Counted from the first letter of the stretch, positions 16,564 to 29,057 are shown. The stretch: DNA of 64,000 nt from Marinifilum sp. D737 (GCF_026672275.1 NZ_JANQCD010000002.1:186001-250000), one strand, 5' to 3'. Notes: a model not told the origin generated them from the sequence alone. Numbers and translations are program-made.

Positions 16564-17241
16564 ATGGAACAATTGAAAGTAATATTTGTTGATGACGATA
16601 TTCATTTGGGTGATTTTGTAAGTAATATACTCGAAAGTGAGTACAATTACAAAGTACACTTTCAAAACACCACGATAGGAATCAAGCCTATTATTGAAGA
16701 TTTTGCTCCTGATGTTATTATTCTAGATGTGGAAATTGGAGATCAAAACGGTATTGAAACCGCAAAAGATATTCTTACCAGGCATCCACAAATTCCAATA
16801 CTTTTTGTATCGTCTCACAGCGAGGAAGAATTGATAACCCGAGGAATTGATGTTGGAGGAAATGCTTACATCCCTAAACCATTGTCTATTCCCATTCTTG
16901 TTTCCTATATAAAACGCTTTACCTCAAATATTCCAGTTGAACAGTCATTAATAATATCTGATTATAGACTAGAGCTTGAAAGCAACAATTTATATTATAA
17001 AAACAGACTCCTAAAGAAGCTAAGCTATTTCGAAAAAAATGCACTGGAGATATTGATACAAAACCCGAATCAAATAGTTAGTAAAGAACAACTAGCTGAA
17101 AAACTTTGGGGCCATTCCCTGGAAAAAAGGAACATAGCTAGCATACAAAATACCCTATCTAAATTAAGAAATTTAATAAACCAAAATAAATCCATTAAAA
17201 TTGATACCGTGAGAGGAGTTGGATATCTACTTGTTGTTTAG
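16564..17241 (+). CDS. OmpR/PhoB-family response regulator
   Basis: 225 residues. The receiver domain has an acidic cluster Asp10-Asp12, phospho-acceptor Asp55 (VIILDVEIGD) and Lys105 (YIPKP). A C-terminal winged-helix DNA-binding domain spans about residues 130-224 and ends TVRGVGYLL, typical of the OmpR class. Such regulators bind tandem direct repeats, which fits the two GATGAGAA pairs upstream of the kinase gene. Its regulon may include the double-glycine peptide and the TOMM operon; this is inferred from position. Confidence 0.92.
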   Translation: MEQLKVIFVDDDIHLGDFVSNILESEYNYKVHFQNTTIGIKPIIEDFAPDVIILDVEIGDQNGIETAKDILTRHPQIPILFVSSHSEEELITRGIDVGGNAYIPKPLSIPILVSYIKRFTSNIPVEQSLIISDYRLELESNNLYYKNRLLKKLSYFEKNALEILIQNPNQIVSKEQLAEKLWGHSLEKRNIASIQNTLSKLRNLINQNKSIKIDTVRGVGYLLVV

Positions 17242-17366
17242 TTAGACTGTTTGAATAGAACACGAATGACCCGAATCATACGAAAAACACAAATCTATTT
17301 TTTATCTGTGTGTATTGGTTAAATCCGTAATATCAGTATTCTGTTAACCTGACATTTACAGCTTTG

Positions 17367-17423
17367 AACTCGTCAAAAGGTGACTAATGAATATCCTGTA
17401 AATTAGTCACCCCTTGACTAGTT
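17367..17423 (-). terminator. Long-stem terminator of the DUF3467 gene
   Basis: Perfect 10-bp core GGTGACTAAT / ATTAGTCACC around a 13-nt loop. On the minus-strand RNA it extends through G-U pairs to TCAAGGGGTGACTAAT with ATTAGTCACCTTTTGA, and further to an AACT/AGTT closure. It lies 12 bp past the stop of the minus-strand gene. No clear U-run follows. Confidence 0.6.
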
Positions 17424-17435
17424 AAAAATAAAAAA

Positions 17436-17762
17436 TTAAGCCTGTCCGGTAGGTCCAAAGTTCATTGGAATCACAGGTCCTTGTGGTCCACTGTTTTCTT
17501 CTACATTCTTAATTGGTCCATGCATGCTTTCAAACTTGTGAATATTATCTTGCAAGGCCAATAGAAGACGTTTTGCATGTTCTGGTGTCAATATAATTCT
17601 TGATTTTACATCGGCTTTAGGAACCCCTGGCATTACTCTTACAAAGTCTACCACAAATTCGGAGCTCGAATGTGTAATTACCGCTAAATTAGAATAAGTT
17701 CCCTGTGCTACTTCTTCGGTTAATTGAATATCTATTTGTCCTGAAGGCTTTTTATCACTCAT
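17436..17762 (-). CDS. DUF3467 domain protein
   Basis: 108 residues. The DUF3467 core is visible: an N-terminal IDIQLTEEVAQGTYSNLAVI, then SSSEFVVDFVRVMPG and the helix LTPEHAKRLLLALQDNIHKFE. The C-terminal tail is Gly/Pro-rich. Function of the family is unknown. It lies after rpoC on the same strand but behind its own terminator-separated gap of about 320 bp, so it is probably transcribed separately. Confidence 0.85.
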   Translation of the reverse strand: MSDKKPSGQIDIQLTEEVAQGTYSNLAVITHSSSEFVVDFVRVMPGVPKADVKSRIILTPEHAKRLLLALQDNIHKFESMHGPIKNVEENSGPQGPVIPMNFGPTGQA

Positions 17763-18028
17763 AATGTATCTATTTTTATTGATTTCTTATCTACTCTGGT
17801 AAAATTAGGAAATATAATGGAAGTGAATGAGTAAATATGTGAAAAAGTGAATGTGTCTTCCATACTGCTGGCGCTACAAATAGGATTCATCTACAATGTG
17901 AGATTCTTAGTGCTTTCTCCAAAGGGAAGATATCAATTATATAAAATTTGGAATGCCCCGAATGAAGCATTAACAAAATTGCTCAAATCATGTTTTTCTT
18001 GTATAACCTGCTTCTAATTTTTTCCATT
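17763..18028. other. Intergenic stretch between DUF3467 gene and rpoC terminator
   Basis: About 270 bp without a supported ORF or RNA gene. It contains loosely repeated GTGAATG/GTGAAAA words at its left end. No TAnnTTTG promoter for the DUF3467 gene could be picked out. Confidence 0.4.
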
Positions 18029-18060
18029 AAAAAAGGGTGTTCCCAATGGAAACACCCTTT
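18029..18060 (-). terminator. Intrinsic terminator of rpoBC
   Basis: Stem AAAGGGTGTTTCC pairing with GGGAACACCCTTT (one wobble) around a 3-4 nt loop, followed on the minus strand by six T. It is 21 bp past the rpoC stop codon. Confidence 0.85.
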
Positions 18061-18080
18061 ACTATTTAGAGTCCTATATT

Positions 18081-21000
18081 TTAGAATTCTGATTTATTGT
18101 CAAGAAGCTTTTCGTACTCTTCTTTCGCTCCTACTACAACATCTTTGTATTCTCTTAAACCTGTACCTGCAGGAATCAAGTGACCACAAATAACGTTCTC
18201 TTTCAGACCTTCTAATTTGTCCATTTTACCGCTAATAGCAGCTTCATTCAACACTTTAGTAGTCTCCTGGAACGATGCAGCAGAAATGAAACTCTTAGTT
18301 TGAAGAGCCGCTCTTGTGATACCTTGCAAGATCTGAGTAGAAGTTGCAGCGATAGCTTCACGAGCTTCAACAAGCTTCATATCACGACGCTTTAAGATAG
18401 AATTGATATCTCTTAGTTTTCTAGCTGTTACAATCTGTCCAGCTTTCAACTCTTCAGAATCACCAGCATCAACGATAACTTTCTTACCGAAAATCTCATC
18501 GTTTTCACGCATGAATTCCATCTTGTCGATAATTTGTTTCTCCAAGAACTTGGTATCTCCCGGATCATCGATAACTACCTTACGCATCATCTGACGAACG
18601 ATAATTTCAAAGTGCTTATCGTTAATCTTCACACCCTGCATACGGTATACATCCTGTACTTCGTTCACGATATATTCCTGAACTTTTGTAGGACCTTTAA
18701 TCGATAGGATATCAGCTGGAGTTGTAGCACCTTCTGATAATGGAGTACCCGCTCTTACGTAGTCGTTCTCCTGAACAAGGATTTGTTTTGAAAGAGGTAC
18801 CAGGTACTTCTTAACATCTCCTGTTTTGGTTGTAACAACAATCTCACGGTTACCACGCTTGATCTTACCAAATGTAACCTCTCCATCGATCTCAGAAACA
18901 ACAGCTGGATTAGATGGGTTACGAGCCTCGAACAACTCAGTAACACGTGGAAGACCCCCGGTGATATCACCTGCCTTACCAAGAGCTCTAGGAATCTTAA
19001 CTACAGACTGACCGGCAATAACCATCTCACCTTCATTCACAGAAATGTGAGCACCTACTGGTAAGTTGTAAGATTTCAATACCTCACCGCTAGAGTTCAA
19101 AATCTTAACACTTGGGTTCTTGGTCTTATCCTTAGATTCTACAACTACTTTCTCAGCAAAACCAGTTGCTTCATCCGATTCCTCTTTAAATGTAACACCT
19201 TCAATTAAGTTGTCGAAAGTAACCTTACCTGAGAATTCAGTAACGATCATAGCATTGTATGGATCCCACTCACAAATCAAGTCACCTTTCTTAACATCCT
19301 GACCATCCTTGATATACAATTTAGATCCGTAAGGAATTGTATGAGTAGTCAAGGTAATGTTGGTGTTTTTATCAATGATACGTAACTCAGCCAAACGACC
19401 AATTACAACATCATGCTTATCTCCTTCTTCAGGAGTATGTTCTACAGTTCTTAATTCTTCGAATTCTGCATAACCATCGTATTTCGATTCAACAGAGTTT
19501 TCTGCAGAAACGTTACCCGCGGTACCCCCTACGTGGAAGGTACGAAGCGTAAGCTGTGTACCCGGCTCACCAATTGACTGAGCTGCAATAACACCAACTG
19601 CTTCACCTTTCTGAACAGCCTTACCTGTTGCAAGGTTACGTCCGTAACATTTCGCGCAAACCCCTTGTTTAGACTCACAAGTAAGTACCGAACGAATCTC
19701 AACACGTTCAATGGGAGAATTTTCAATTGTTTGAGCGATCTCTTCAGTAATCTCAACTCCTGACTTCACAATTAATTCACCTGAAATTGGGTGATATACA
19801 TCATGTACAGTAGTTCTACCAAGAATTCTTTCACTTAGAGATGCAACAACTTCCTCCTGATTCTTAATCGCTGTAGCAGTTAAACCTCTTAATGTTCCAC
19901 AGTCTCTCTCATTAATGATAACATCCTGGGCAACATCAACCAAACGACGAGTAAGGTAACCCGCATCTGCAGTTTTCAATGCTGTATCCGCAAGACCTTT
20001 ACGCGCACCGTGAGTAGAAATAAAGTACTCCAATACCGAAAGACCTTCCTTAAAGTTCGAAAGAATCGGGTTCTCAATAATTTGACCACCGGTAGCACCT
20101 GATTTCTGAGGTTTTGCCATCAGACCACGCATACCACCCAACTGACGAATCTGCTCTCTAGAACCACGAGCTCCAGAATCAAGCATCATGTAAACCGAGT
20201 TAAAACCTTGATTATCGGAAATCAACTGGTTCATCAATGTTTGGGTCAAATTAGCGTTAACATGTGTCCAAATATCAATAATCTGATTGTAACGTTCATT
20301 ATTGGTAATGAAACCCATGTTATAGTTAGTCAACACTTCTTCAACTTGTGCGTAACCTTCAGCTACAAGATCTTCTTTCTCAGCCGGAACAATAACGTCT
20401 GACAAGTTAAACGAAAGACCACCTTCGAATGCTTTACGGTACCCTAAGTCTTTGATATCATCCAGGAATTTCGCACAGGCATCAACCCCACATTTCTTGA
20501 ATACATATCCAATAATATCACGAAGTGCTTTTTTGGTAATCAACTGATTAATAAATCCAGCTCCTTCAGGTGTAAATTGATTCAAAATGATACGACCAAT
20601 GGTAGTTTCAATAATTGTATCTACCAATTCATCATTTTCATTCAAATCTTTAACTTTTACTTTAATCACAGAGTGAAGATCTACTGCTTTCTCGTTGAAT
20701 GCAATCATAGCTTCTTCTGCAGAGTAGAAAGTTAAACCTTCCCCTTTACTTCCTTTTCTAGGCTTGGTAATGTAGTAAAGACCCAATACCATATCCTGAG
20801 AAGGAACTGTAACTGGTGCACCATTAGCAGGGTTCAAAATATTGTGAGAACACAACATTAACATTTGAGCCTCTAATACTGCTTCGTTACCAAGTGGCAA
20901 GTGAACTGCCATCTGGTCACCGTCAAAGTCGGCGTTAAACCCAGTACATGCAAGTGGGTGTAGACGAATTGCTTTACCCTCGATTAGTTTAGGTTGGAAA

Positions 21001-22343
21001 GCCTGAATACCCAAACGGTGAAGAGTAGGAGCACGGTTAAGAAGAACCGGATGTCCTTTCAGTACATTTTCCAAGATATCCCAAACAACAGGATCTTTTC
21101 TATCTACAATTTTCTTAGCTGATTTTACAGTTTTTACAATACCTCTCTCAATCAGTTTACGGATTACGAAAGGCTTGTACAATTCCGCTGCCATGTCTTT
21201 TGGAAGACCACATTCATGCATTTGCAAGTCTGGTCCAACAACAATTACCGAACGAGCAGAATAGTCAACACGCTTACCCAACAAGTTTTGACGGAAACGA
21301 CCTTGCTTACCTTTCAGTGAGTCTGAAAGAGATTTTAAAGGACGGTTATTTTCTGTCTTAACCGCGTTTGATTTACGTGAGTTATCGAATAATGAATCAA
21401 CCGCTTCCTGAAGCATACGCTTCTCGTTACGTAAGATTACTTCCGGAGCTTTGATTTCAATTAATCTTTTCAGACGATTGTTACGAATAATTACTCTTCG
21501 GTACAAATCGTTCAAGTCTGAAGTTGCAAAACGTCCACCATCCAATGGTACCAATGGACGTAGTTCTGGTGGAATCACAGGAACAACTTTAACAATCATC
21601 CATTCCGGATTGTTTACTCCTTGTGACTCACGGAAAGCTTCCACTACCTGCAAACGCTTCAATGCTTCATTTTTACGTTGCTGCGAAGTTTCTGTATTTG
21701 CTTTGTGACGTAAATCGTATGATAATGAATCAAGATCTAAACGACCTAACAAGCTATACAAAGCTTCCGCTCCCATTTGAGCGATAAACTTATTTGGATC
21801 ATCATCATCCAAAAATTGATTTTCCATTGGAAGTTCATCAAGAATATCCAAGTATTCTTCTTCTGTTAGAAAATCTAAATATTTAATACCATCAGCTGAT
21901 TTAACACCTGGATTAATTACCACGTATCTTTCGTAATAAATAATTGTGTCAAGCTTTTTGGTAGGTAATCCTAAAAGATAACCAATTTTGTTTGGTAATG
22001 ATTTGAAGTACCAGATGTGCGCAACAGGAACAACCAACTGAATGTGTCCCATTCTTTCGCGTCTAACCTTTTTTTCTGTTACTTCAACACCACAACGGTC
22101 ACAAACAATACCACGATAACGGATACGCTTGTACTTACCACAATGACACTCATAATCTTTAACGGGACCGAAAATTCTTTCACAGAATAATCCATCACGT
22201 TCCGGCTTATAAGTACGATAATTGATGGTTTCAGGCTTTAAAACCTCTCCACTTGATCTTTCAAGAATTTCTTCTGGAGAAGCAAGACTGATAGAGATTT
22301 TTGTAAAATTGCTCTTTACTTGTTTATCTCTTCTGAATGCCAT
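18081..22343 (-). CDS. rpoC: RNA polymerase subunit beta'
   Basis: 1420 residues. The N-terminal zinc ribbon [20 protein letters not shown] and the catalytic [12 protein letters not shown] with Asn470 at its start (three Mg-binding aspartates) are intact. The second zinc site is formed around [15 protein letters not shown] (residues CxxxxxxCxxC). Bridge helix and trigger loop regions are present by position. It follows rpoB with an 83-bp gap on the minus strand and ends at a strong terminator. Confidence 0.98.
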   Translation of the reverse strand: MAFRRDKQVKSNFTKISISLASPEEILERSSGEVLKPETINYRTYKPERDGLFCERIFGPVKDYECHCGKYKRIRYRGIVCDRCGVEVTEKKVRRERMGHIQLVVPVAHIWYFKSLPNKIGYLLGLPTKKLDTIIYYERYVVINPGVKSADGIKYLDFLTEEEYLDILDELPMENQFLDDDDPNKFIAQMGAEALYSLLGRLDLDSLSYDLRHKANTETSQQRKNEALKRLQVVEAFRESQGVNNPEWMIVKVVPVIPPELRPLVPLDGGRFATSDLNDLYRRVIIRNNRLKRLIEIKAPEVILRNEKRMLQEAVDSLFDNSRKSNAVKTENNRPLKSLSDSLKGKQGRFRQNLLGKRVDYSARSVIVVGPDLQMHECGLPKDMAAELYKPFVIRKLIERGIVKTVKSAKKIVDRKDPVVWDILENVLKGHPVLLNRAPTLHRLGIQAFQPKLIEGKAIRLHPLACTGFNADFDGDQMAVHLPLGNEAVLEAQMLMLCSHNILNPANGAPVTVPSQDMVLGLYYITKPRKGSKGEGLTFYSAEEAMIAFNEKAVDLHSVIKVKVKDLNENDELVDTIIETTIGRIILNQFTPEGAGFINQLITKKALRDIIGYVFKKCGVDACAKFLDDIKDLGYRKAFEGGLSFNLSDVIVPAEKEDLVAEGYAQVEEVLTNYNMGFITNNERYNQIIDIWTHVNANLTQTLMNQLISDNQGFNSVYMMLDSGARGSREQIRQLGGMRGLMAKPQKSGATGGQIIENPILSNFKEGLSVLEYFISTHGARKGLADTALKTADAGYLTRRLVDVAQDVIINERDCGTLRGLTATAIKNQEEVVASLSERILGRTTVHDVYHPISGELIVKSGVEITEEIAQTIENSPIERVEIRSVLTCESKQGVCAKCYGRNLATGKAVQKGEAVGVIAAQSIGEPGTQLTLRTFHVGGTAGNVSAENSVESKYDGYAEFEELRTVEHTPEEGDKHDVVIGRLAELRIIDKNTNITLTTHTIPYGSKLYIKDGQDVKKGDLICEWDPYNAMIVTEFSGKVTFDNLIEGVTFKEESDEATGFAEKVVVESKDKTKNPSVKILNSSGEVLKSYNLPVGAHISVNEGEMVIAGQSVVKIPRALGKAGDITGGLPRVTELFEARNPSNPAVVSEIDGEVTFGKIKRGNREIVVTTKTGDVKKYLVPLSKQILVQENDYVRAGTPLSEGATTPADILSIKGPTKVQEYIVNEVQDVYRMQGVKINDKHFEIIVRQMMRKVVIDDPGDTKFLEKQIIDKMEFMRENDEIFGKKVIVDAGDSEELKAGQIVTARKLRDINSILKRRDMKLVEAREAIAATSTQILQGITRAALQTKSFISAASFQETTKVLNEAAISGKMDKLEGLKENVICGHLIPAGTGLREYKDVVVGAKEEYEKLLDNKSEF

Positions 22344-22426
22344 ATGTTGAAAATTAGGAAATTAACAATATTATTCTATAAAAGTGAATGATCGAAAATT
22401 CGAACATTCACTTTATAATATAAGGC

Positions 22427-25400
22427 TTAAATTAACTTTACGCTCAAGCCAAGACCTCTTAATTCGTGTAGTAACACGTTTAGAGATTCCGGAATACCCG
22501 GATTTGGCATTGGATCACCTTTAACGATAGATTCGTAAGCTTTAGCACGACCTACAACGTCATCCGACTTAACGGTAAGGATTTCCTGAAGAATATGAGC
22601 AGCACCAAATGCCTCAAGAGCCCAAACCTCCATCTCTCCAAAACGCTGACCACCAAACTGAGCCTTACCACCAAGTGGTTGCTGAGTAATAAGTGAGTAT
22701 GGTCCAATAGAACGCGCGTGCATCTTATCATCAACCATGTGACCAAGTTTCAGCATATAGATCACACCTACTGTTGCAGGCTGGTCGAAACGTTCACCTG
22801 TTCCACCATCGTGAAGATATGCTTTACCGAATGCAGGCACACCTGCTTTATCAGTATAACTTGTAATTTCATCCAATGACGCACCATCAAAAATAGGAGT
22901 AGCAAATTTCAATCCTAACTCCATACCTGCCCAACCTAGTACAGTTTCAAATACCTGTCCCAAGTTCATACGTGAAGGTACACCCAGTGGGTTCAAACAG
23001 ATATCAACAGTAGTTCCATCTTCAAGGAATGGCATATCCTCGTCTCTTACAACACGAGAAACAATACCTTTATTACCGTGACGACCTGCCATCTTATCAC
23101 CAATCTGAAGCTTACGTTTCTTAGCTACATATACTTTCGCCATTTGAATAATACCTGCTGGCATTTCATCACCAATGGTTACATTGTATTTTTTACGCTT
23201 ATTAATACTTTCAAGCTCTTTAAACTTGATAATATAATTGTGTAAAAGCTTTTTGATTGTTTCGTTCTTATCCTTATCAGTTGTCCACTTGTTAGGATTA
23301 ATTTCCAAGAAATTAATATCAGCTAACAATTTCTGAGTGAACTTAACACCTTTAGGAATAACATCTACACTTAAGTAATCTTTAACTCCTTGCGAAGTTT
23401 TACCATTTACAAGAGTGAATAGTTTTTCCACCAATCGAGCTTGCAAAGCAGTGATTTGTGATGCCAATTCTTCATCCAATTTTTGGATTAATGGCTTATC
23501 TGATTGTTTCGATTTACGATCGCGAACAGAACGAGAGAATAATTTCTTATCGATAATCACACCACGCAATGATGGAGAAGCTTTCAATGAAGCATCTTTA
23601 ACATCACCCGCTTTATCACCGAAGATAGCTCTCAATAACTTCTCTTCCGGTGATGGATCCGATTCTCCTTTTGGTGTAATCTTACCAATTAGGATATCAC
23701 CAGGTTCAACATTCGCACCAATACGAATCAAACCATTTTCATCAAGATTACGAGTTGCTTCTTCACTAACATTAGGGATATCAGAAGTTAATTCTTCCAT
23801 ACCACGTTTCGTGTCACGAACTTCAAGAGTGTACTCATCAACATGAACTGATGTAAATACATCATCTTTAACGATACGTTCTGAAATTACAATCGCATCC
23901 TCGTAGTTGTAACCTTTCCAAGGCATAAATGCCACTTTCAAGTTACGTCCAAGAGCCAACTCACCATCTTGAGTTGCATAACCATGAGTAAGAATTTGTC
24001 CTTCTTCAACCTTTTGTCCTTTTGTAACAATTGGTTTCAGGTCAATCGTAGTACCCTGGTTGGTTTTTCCATATTTTGGAATATTGTAAGTCTTGGTATC
24101 TCCTTCGAAACTAACAAATGCTTCTTCCTCGGTTTGATCGTATTTGATAACAATTTTATTTGCATCAACAAACTCAACAACACCAGTACCTTCGGCACTA
24201 ATTTGAGTTCTTGAATCACGAACAAGATCTCCTTCCAAACCAGTACCAACAATAGGTGATTCAGGTTTGATAACAGGAACAGCCTGACGCATCATGTTAG
24301 ATCCCATCAAAGCACGGTTCGCATCATCATGCTCCAAGAAAGGAATCAAAGATGCAGCAATAGAAGCGATCTGGTTAGGAGCAACGTCCATCAAATCGAT
24401 ATTCTCAACTTCCTCGAATGGGAAGTCGCCGTCTTTACGAGATTTTGCTTTAGGATTTACAAAACTACCATCATCATTTAAAGGAGCATTAGCTTGGGCA
24501 ATTGTCAATCCTTCTTCCTCTTCAGCTGATAGATATTCAACACCTGCAGAAGATAAATCAACACCACCGTCGGCCACCTTACGATAAGGAGTTTCGATGA
24601 AACCTAAATTATTAATTTTAGCAAACACACAAAGAGAAGAAATCAAACCAATGTTTGGTCCCTCAGGTGTCTCAATAGGACATAAGCGTCCATAGTGAGT
24701 GTAGTGTACATCTCGAACCTCGAAACCTGCTCTTTCACGAGAAAGACCTCCAGGACCTAAGGCCGACATTCTACGTTTGTGTGTAATCTCAGCCAATGGG
24801 TTGGTTTGATCCATGAACTGAGACAATGCATTTGTTCCAAAGAATGAGTTGATAACAGAAGATAGAGTCTTCGAGTTAATCAAATCAATTGGAGTAAATA
24901 CCTCATTATCTCTAACGTTCATTCTCTCACGAATAGTTCTGGCCATACGTGCCAAACCTACTCCAAACTGAGTATAAAGTTGTTCACCTACTGTACGAAC
25001 ACGACGGTTACTCAAGTGGTCAATATCATCCACATCAGTACGGGCATTCAACAGCTTGATTAGGTACTTGATAATTTCAATAATGTCTTCTTTGGTCAAC
25101 ACTTTGGTATCCCCATCAGTGTTCAAACCTAATTTTTTATTTAGGCGGTAACGACCAACATCACCTAAATCATATCTCTTATCAGAGAAGAATAACTTAT
25201 CGATCACGTCACGAGCTGTAGCCTCATCAGGTGGCTCAGAGTTACGCAACTGACGATAAATGTGAAGAACTGCTTCTTTCTCGGAGTTACAAGGGTCTTT
25301 CTGAAGCGTATTATAAATAATAGCATAATCAGCAAGATTTTGTTCCTCTTTGTGCAATAAGATAGTTTTTGCACCCGATTCAAGAATTTCTTCTATATGT

Positions 25401-26239
25401 TCTGGTTCGATTATTGTCTCACGATCAATAACCACCTCATTACGCTCAATAGATACTACCTCGCCAGTATCCTCGTCTACGAAGTCTTCAATCCATGACT
25501 TAAGAACACGAGCGGCAAGTTTTCTTCCAACGATTTTTTTCAAACCGGTTTTAGAAACCTTGATTTCATCAGCAAGGTTAAAAATCTCTAGGATTTCTTT
25601 ATCACTTTCGTAACCAATTGCACGAAGCAAAGTTGTTACAGGAAGCTTTTTCTTACGATCGATATATGCATACATCACATTATTGATGTCGGTAGCAAAC
25701 TCGATCCAGGAACCTTTGAAAGGAATAATTCTGGCAGAATACAACTTGGTTCCATTTGCGTGTACACTTTGTCCAAAGAATACACCAGGTGAACGGTGAA
25801 GCTGAGATACAACTACACGTTCTGCTCCGTTAACTACGAATGTACCTTTTTCAGTCATGTAAGGAACAGTTCCTAGGTATACATCCTGAATTACTGTATC
25901 GAAATCCTCATGTTCAGGATCGGTACAGTAAAGTTTTAACTTAGCTTTTAGCGGTACGCTATAAGTTAAGCCTCTTTCGATACATTCTTCGATTGTGTAA
26001 CGGGGCGGATCAACAAAATAGTCGAGAAACTCCAATACGAAATTATTTCTGGTATCGGTAATTGGGAAATTCTCGCTAAATACCTTAAATAATCCTTCGT
26101 TCGTTCTTTTCTCTGGAGTCGTTTCCAGTTGAAAAAAGTCTTGAAAAGATTTTAATTGTACCTCTAGAAAATCAGGATATGAAAGCTGATTTTTATTCGA
26201 AGCAAAACTAATTCTTTGACTAATAGTATTTGAAGACAT
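22427..26239 (-). CDS. rpoB: RNA polymerase subunit beta
   Basis: 1270 residues, full length for the phylum. Rifampicin-pocket region is seen as [19 protein letters not shown] and [20 protein letters not shown]; downstream [11 protein letters not shown] and the C-terminal clamp segment with [21 protein letters not shown] are present. No rifampicin-resistance-type substitution is obvious in the visible pocket (Asp516-, His526- and Ser531-equivalents look normal: DQTN, THKR, SALG). Preceded by an rplL-rpoB hairpin. Confidence 0.98.
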   Translation of the reverse strand: MSSNTISQRISFASNKNQLSYPDFLEVQLKSFQDFFQLETTPEKRTNEGLFKVFSENFPITDTRNNFVLEFLDYFVDPPRYTIEECIERGLTYSVPLKAKLKLYCTDPEHEDFDTVIQDVYLGTVPYMTEKGTFVVNGAERVVVSQLHRSPGVFFGQSVHANGTKLYSARIIPFKGSWIEFATDINNVMYAYIDRKKKLPVTTLLRAIGYESDKEILEIFNLADEIKVSKTGLKKIVGRKLAARVLKSWIEDFVDEDTGEVVSIERNEVVIDRETIIEPEHIEEILESGAKTILLHKEEQNLADYAIIYNTLQKDPCNSEKEAVLHIYRQLRNSEPPDEATARDVIDKLFFSDKRYDLGDVGRYRLNKKLGLNTDGDTKVLTKEDIIEIIKYLIKLLNARTDVDDIDHLSNRRVRTVGEQLYTQFGVGLARMARTIRERMNVRDNEVFTPIDLINSKTLSSVINSFFGTNALSQFMDQTNPLAEITHKRRMSALGPGGLSRERAGFEVRDVHYTHYGRLCPIETPEGPNIGLISSLCVFAKINNLGFIETPYRKVADGGVDLSSAGVEYLSAEEEEGLTIAQANAPLNDDGSFVNPKAKSRKDGDFPFEEVENIDLMDVAPNQIASIAASLIPFLEHDDANRALMGSNMMRQAVPVIKPESPIVGTGLEGDLVRDSRTQISAEGTGVVEFVDANKIVIKYDQTEEEAFVSFEGDTKTYNIPKYGKTNQGTTIDLKPIVTKGQKVEEGQILTHGYATQDGELALGRNLKVAFMPWKGYNYEDAIVISERIVKDDVFTSVHVDEYTLEVRDTKRGMEELTSDIPNVSEEATRNLDENGLIRIGANVEPGDILIGKITPKGESDPSPEEKLLRAIFGDKAGDVKDASLKASPSLRGVIIDKKLFSRSVRDRKSKQSDKPLIQKLDEELASQITALQARLVEKLFTLVNGKTSQGVKDYLSVDVIPKGVKFTQKLLADINFLEINPNKWTTDKDKNETIKKLLHNYIIKFKELESINKRKKYNVTIGDEMPAGIIQMAKVYVAKKRKLQIGDKMAGRHGNKGIVSRVVRDEDMPFLEDGTTVDICLNPLGVPSRMNLGQVFETVLGWAGMELGLKFATPIFDGASLDEITSYTDKAGVPAFGKAYLHDGGTGERFDQPATVGVIYMLKLGHMVDDKMHARSIGPYSLITQQPLGGKAQFGGQRFGEMEVWALEAFGAAHILQEILTVKSDDVVGRAKAYESIVKGDPMPNPGIPESLNVLLHELRGLGLSVKLI

Positions 26240-26282
26240 TTACTTAAAATTAATTGAACCTAAACGATAATAAACAACAAAA

Positions 26283-26310
26283 AGGCTTAGAGTCCCGGTT
26301 AGGAACTCTA
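26283..26310 (-). terminator. rplL-rpoB intercistronic hairpin (attenuator candidate)
   Basis: On the minus strand TAGAGTTCC pairs with GGGACTCTA (one G-U) around TAACC, and a TTTTT run follows four bases later. It lies in the 105-bp rplL-rpoB gap, the place where E. coli has its partial terminator that lowers polymerase expression relative to ribosomal proteins. Confidence 0.55.
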
Positions 26311-26344
26311 AACCAAATAACCTTATATATAGGTTTTAGTGCTT

Positions 26345-26719
26345 CTATTTAAGCTCAACTTCAGCTCCAGCTTCTTCTAATTGTGCTTTAAGTGCTTCAG
26401 CTTCTTCTTTAGAAACTTTTTCTTTCAATGGAGCTGGTGCAGCATCAACTGCAGCCTTAGCTTCTTTAAGACCTAAACCAGTTAATTCTTTAACCAATTT
26501 CACTACCGCTAGTTTAGAACCACCAGCAGAAGTTAGAATTACGTCAAACTCAGTTTGCTCAGCAGCACCACCTTCAGCGCCAGCAGCAGGTCCAGCAACA
26601 ACTGCAGCAGCAGCAGCTGGTTCAATTCCGTATTCTTCTTTTAAGATTTCAGCTAATTCATTTACTTCCTTAACAGTCAAATTAACTAATTCTTCTGCAA
26701 ACTTTTTTAAATCTGCCAT
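26345..26719 (-). CDS. rplL: Ribosomal protein bL12 (L7/L12)
   Basis: 124 residues. The N-terminal dimerisation region and a flexible alanine-rich hinge ([19 protein letters not shown]) lead to the C-terminal factor-binding domain with [20 protein letters not shown]. Forms the stalk with L10. Between rplJ and rpoB as usual. Confidence 0.98.
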   Translation of the reverse strand: MADLKKFAEELVNLTVKEVNELAEILKEEYGIEPAAAAAVVAGPAAGAEGGAAEQTEFDVILTSAGGSKLAVVKLVKELTGLGLKEAKAAVDAAPAPLKEKVSKEEAEALKAQLEEAGAEVELK

Positions 26720-26758
26720 TTTTCCTTCAGTTTTTAAAATTTAATTACTCTAAATATA

Positions 26759-27277
26759 TTACTCTTTTTCTGAAAGTGTTTTCACAACACCAGCTAGGAT
26801 ATTCTTTCCTGATTCCAAAGAAGACACAACATTCTTGATTGGTGATTGAAGCAATGCAACGATATCTCCAATAAGTTCTTCTTTAGACTTGATGGTAGTA
26901 AGAGCTTCAAGCTCGTTATCACCGATATAAAGCGATTCTTCAACGTAAGCCGCTTTCAGGATAGGTTTATCATGTTCCTTACGGAACTCTTTGATAAGCT
27001 TCGCAGGAAGGTTACCAGTCTCTGTAAGCATAAGAGAAGTAGATCCCTTAAGTACATTGTCTAGTCCTTCAAACTCACCTTCTGCCTTTTCTAAAGCGAT
27101 TTTAAGAAGGGTGTTTTTTACAACAACCAACTTAATATCCTTCTCGAAACATGCTCTACGAAGTGCCGAAGTATCTTCAGCATTCATTTCCGAGATGTCA
27201 GTAAGATAGAAGTGGTTTGACGCATTGATTTCTTCCGTCAAGCTATCAATAATCTGAATTTTTTGTTCCTTTTTCAT
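26759..27277 (-). CDS. rplJ: Ribosomal protein uL10
   Basis: 172 residues starting MKKEQKIQIIDSLTEEI; contains LRRACFEKDIKLVVVKNTLL and the C-terminal helix that carries L7/L12 dimers. 29 bp after rplA and 39 bp before rplL on the minus strand. The gap is too short for the long L10 autoregulatory leader seen in enterics. Confidence 0.97.
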   Translation of the reverse strand: MKKEQKIQIIDSLTEEINASNHFYLTDISEMNAEDTSALRRACFEKDIKLVVVKNTLLKIALEKAEGEFEGLDNVLKGSTSLMLTETGNLPAKLIKEFRKEHDKPILKAAYVEESLYIGDNELEALTTIKSKEELIGDIVALLQSPIKNVVSSLESGKNILAGVVKTLSEKE

Positions 27278-27306
27278 GATTACTAAGATCTTGATTAAAT
27301 TTTTAA

Positions 27307-27999
27307 TTAGTCAAGTGTTCTTGGATCAATTTGAATTCCAAGACTCATTGTGCTTGACAGGTAAACACTCTTGATATAAGTTCCTTTTGCTGCAGATGGT
27401 TTCAATTTATTGATAATACCAACAAATTCTTTAGCATTATCCATGATTTTATCTGCATCGAAAGATACTTTACCTATTGAAGAGTGAATGATACCGTACT
27501 TATCGACCTTAAAATCAATCTTACCAGCTTTCACTTCTGCAACTGCTTTAGCGATATCCATTGTCACTGTACCTGATTTAGGATTCGGCATCAAGCCGCG
27601 AGGTCCTAAAACACGTCCAAGCGCACCAACTTTCGCCATTACAGTAGGCATGGTGATGATTACGTCAACGTCAGTCCAACCACCTTTGATCTTAGCAACA
27701 TAGTCGTCAAGGCCAACATAGTCAGCACCTGCAGCTTTTGCTTCTTCTTCCTTATCAGGAGTACAAAGAACCAAAACACGAACTTCTTTACCAGTACCGT
27801 GAGGTAGTGTAACAACACCACGTACCATTTGATTAGCTTTTCTCGGGTCAACTCCTAAGCGAACATCCATATCCACTGAGGCATCAAATTTGGTTGATGT
27901 AATCTCCTTAACCAATTTCGCTGCTTCGTCGATAGAATATAGCTTATCAGTATCCACTTTTTCTGAAGCTAACTTTCTATTTTTCGTTAGTTTACCCAT
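27307..27999 (-). CDS. rplA: Ribosomal protein uL1
   Basis: 230 residues; signatures [17 protein letters not shown] and [19 protein letters not shown] are present. Binds 23S rRNA at the L1 stalk and in many bacteria represses its own operon. In order between rplK and rplJ. Confidence 0.97.
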   Translation of the reverse strand: MGKLTKNRKLASEKVDTDKLYSIDEAAKLVKEITSTKFDASVDMDVRLGVDPRKANQMVRGVVTLPHGTGKEVRVLVLCTPDKEEEAKAAGADYVGLDDYVAKIKGGWTDVDVIITMPTVMAKVGALGRVLGPRGLMPNPKSGTVTMDIAKAVAEVKAGKIDFKVDKYGIIHSSIGKVSFDADKIMDNAKEFVGIINKLKPSAAKGTYIKSVYLSSTMSLGIQIDPRTLD

Positions 28000-28019
28000 T
28001 TTAATTGCAGTGTTTAAAA

Positions 28020-28463
28020 TTATTGATTAAGAGGATTATCACCTGAAATTGTGATACCCATACTTCTTGCTGTACCAGCAACCATACTCATGGCGCTTTC
28101 CACTTTAAAAGCATTCAAATCTTTCATTTTCCCCTCTGCGATCTCGCGAACTTGATCCCAAGAAATTGAACCTACCTTTTTACGGTTTGGTTCAGAAGAA
28201 CCTGATTTTAATTTAGCAGCCTCTAAAATTTGTACAGCAACAGGAGGAGTTTTTGTAATAAATTCGAAAGAACTATCAGAATAAACAGTAATCACAACAG
28301 GGATTACTTTTCCAGCCTGATCTTGAGTTCTTGCATTGAATTGCTTACAAAAATCCATGATATTAACCCCTTTAGCACCCAACGCAGGTCCTACTGGGGG
28401 TGAAGGATTTGCAGCACCACCTTTGATCTGCAATTTGATTAATCCTGCAACTTCTTTAGCCAT
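28020..28463 (-). CDS. rplK: Ribosomal protein uL11
   Basis: 147 residues; N-terminal [20 protein letters not shown] and [13 protein letters not shown] are the classic L11 signatures. Base of the GTPase-associated stalk. 25 bp after nusG. Confidence 0.98.
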   Translation of the reverse strand: MAKEVAGLIKLQIKGGAANPSPPVGPALGAKGVNIMDFCKQFNARTQDQAGKVIPVVITVYSDSSFEFITKTPPVAVQILEAAKLKSGSSEPNRKKVGSISWDQVREIAEGKMKDLNAFKVESAMSMVAGTARSMGITISGDNPLNQ

Positions 28464-28488
28464 AGCTTTACTTTTCTAAAGGATTTAA

Positions 28489-29037
28489 TTATTCTTTTTC
28501 TACCTGCATGAAACTTAATTCAAGAGGAGTTTTACGTCCGAAGATCTTAACCATTACTTTCAGTTTTTTCTTCTCTGCATTCACCTCTTCAATCACACCG
28601 GTAAAACCATTAAATGGTCCATCAGTCACTTTAACCATTTCGCCAACATAGTAAGGAATGTTAATTTCCTCTTCTTTGCCAGCTAATTCATCAACCTTAC
28701 CCAGTATGCGGTTCACTTCTGACATACGCATAGGAGTAGGATCGCCGCCTTTTGTATCCCCCAGGAAGCCAATCACGTTCGTAATATTACGAAGGATGTG
28801 AGGAATCTCTCCAACGAGTGCTGCTTCGATTAGAACATAGCCTGGTAAGAAAATTCTTTCCTTGCTAATCTTCTTCCCGTTTCGCACCTGAAAAACTTTT
28901 TCGGTAGGAATGAGAACCTGTGACACATATTCCGTTAGACCTAGATTGGAAATTTCGCTATCAATATATTCTTTGACTTTCTTTTCTTTTCCTCCAACAG
29001 TCCTAAGAACATACCATTTTTTTTGAATTTCAGCCAT
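28489..29037 (-). CDS. nusG: Transcription termination/antitermination protein NusG
   Basis: 182 residues with an NGN domain ([20 protein letters not shown]) and a C-terminal KOW domain ([19 protein letters not shown]). Couples RNA polymerase with Rho or the ribosome. Lies 20 bp after secE in the conserved secE-nusG-rplK order. Confidence 0.97.
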   Translation of the reverse strand: MAEIQKKWYVLRTVGGKEKKVKEYIDSEISNLGLTEYVSQVLIPTEKVFQVRNGKKISKERIFLPGYVLIEAALVGEIPHILRNITNVIGFLGDTKGGDPTPMRMSEVNRILGKVDELAGKEEEINIPYYVGEMVKVTDGPFNGFTGVIEEVNAEKKKLKVMVKIFGRKTPLELSFMQVEKE

Positions 29038-29057
29038 CTTTTTCTAAAAAGGAATTA

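Noticed and set aside
18403-25613. Many plus-strand and alternative minus frames within rpoB and rpoC
   Set aside because: Antisense or off-frame shadows of two large, highly conserved genes; none shows a domain.
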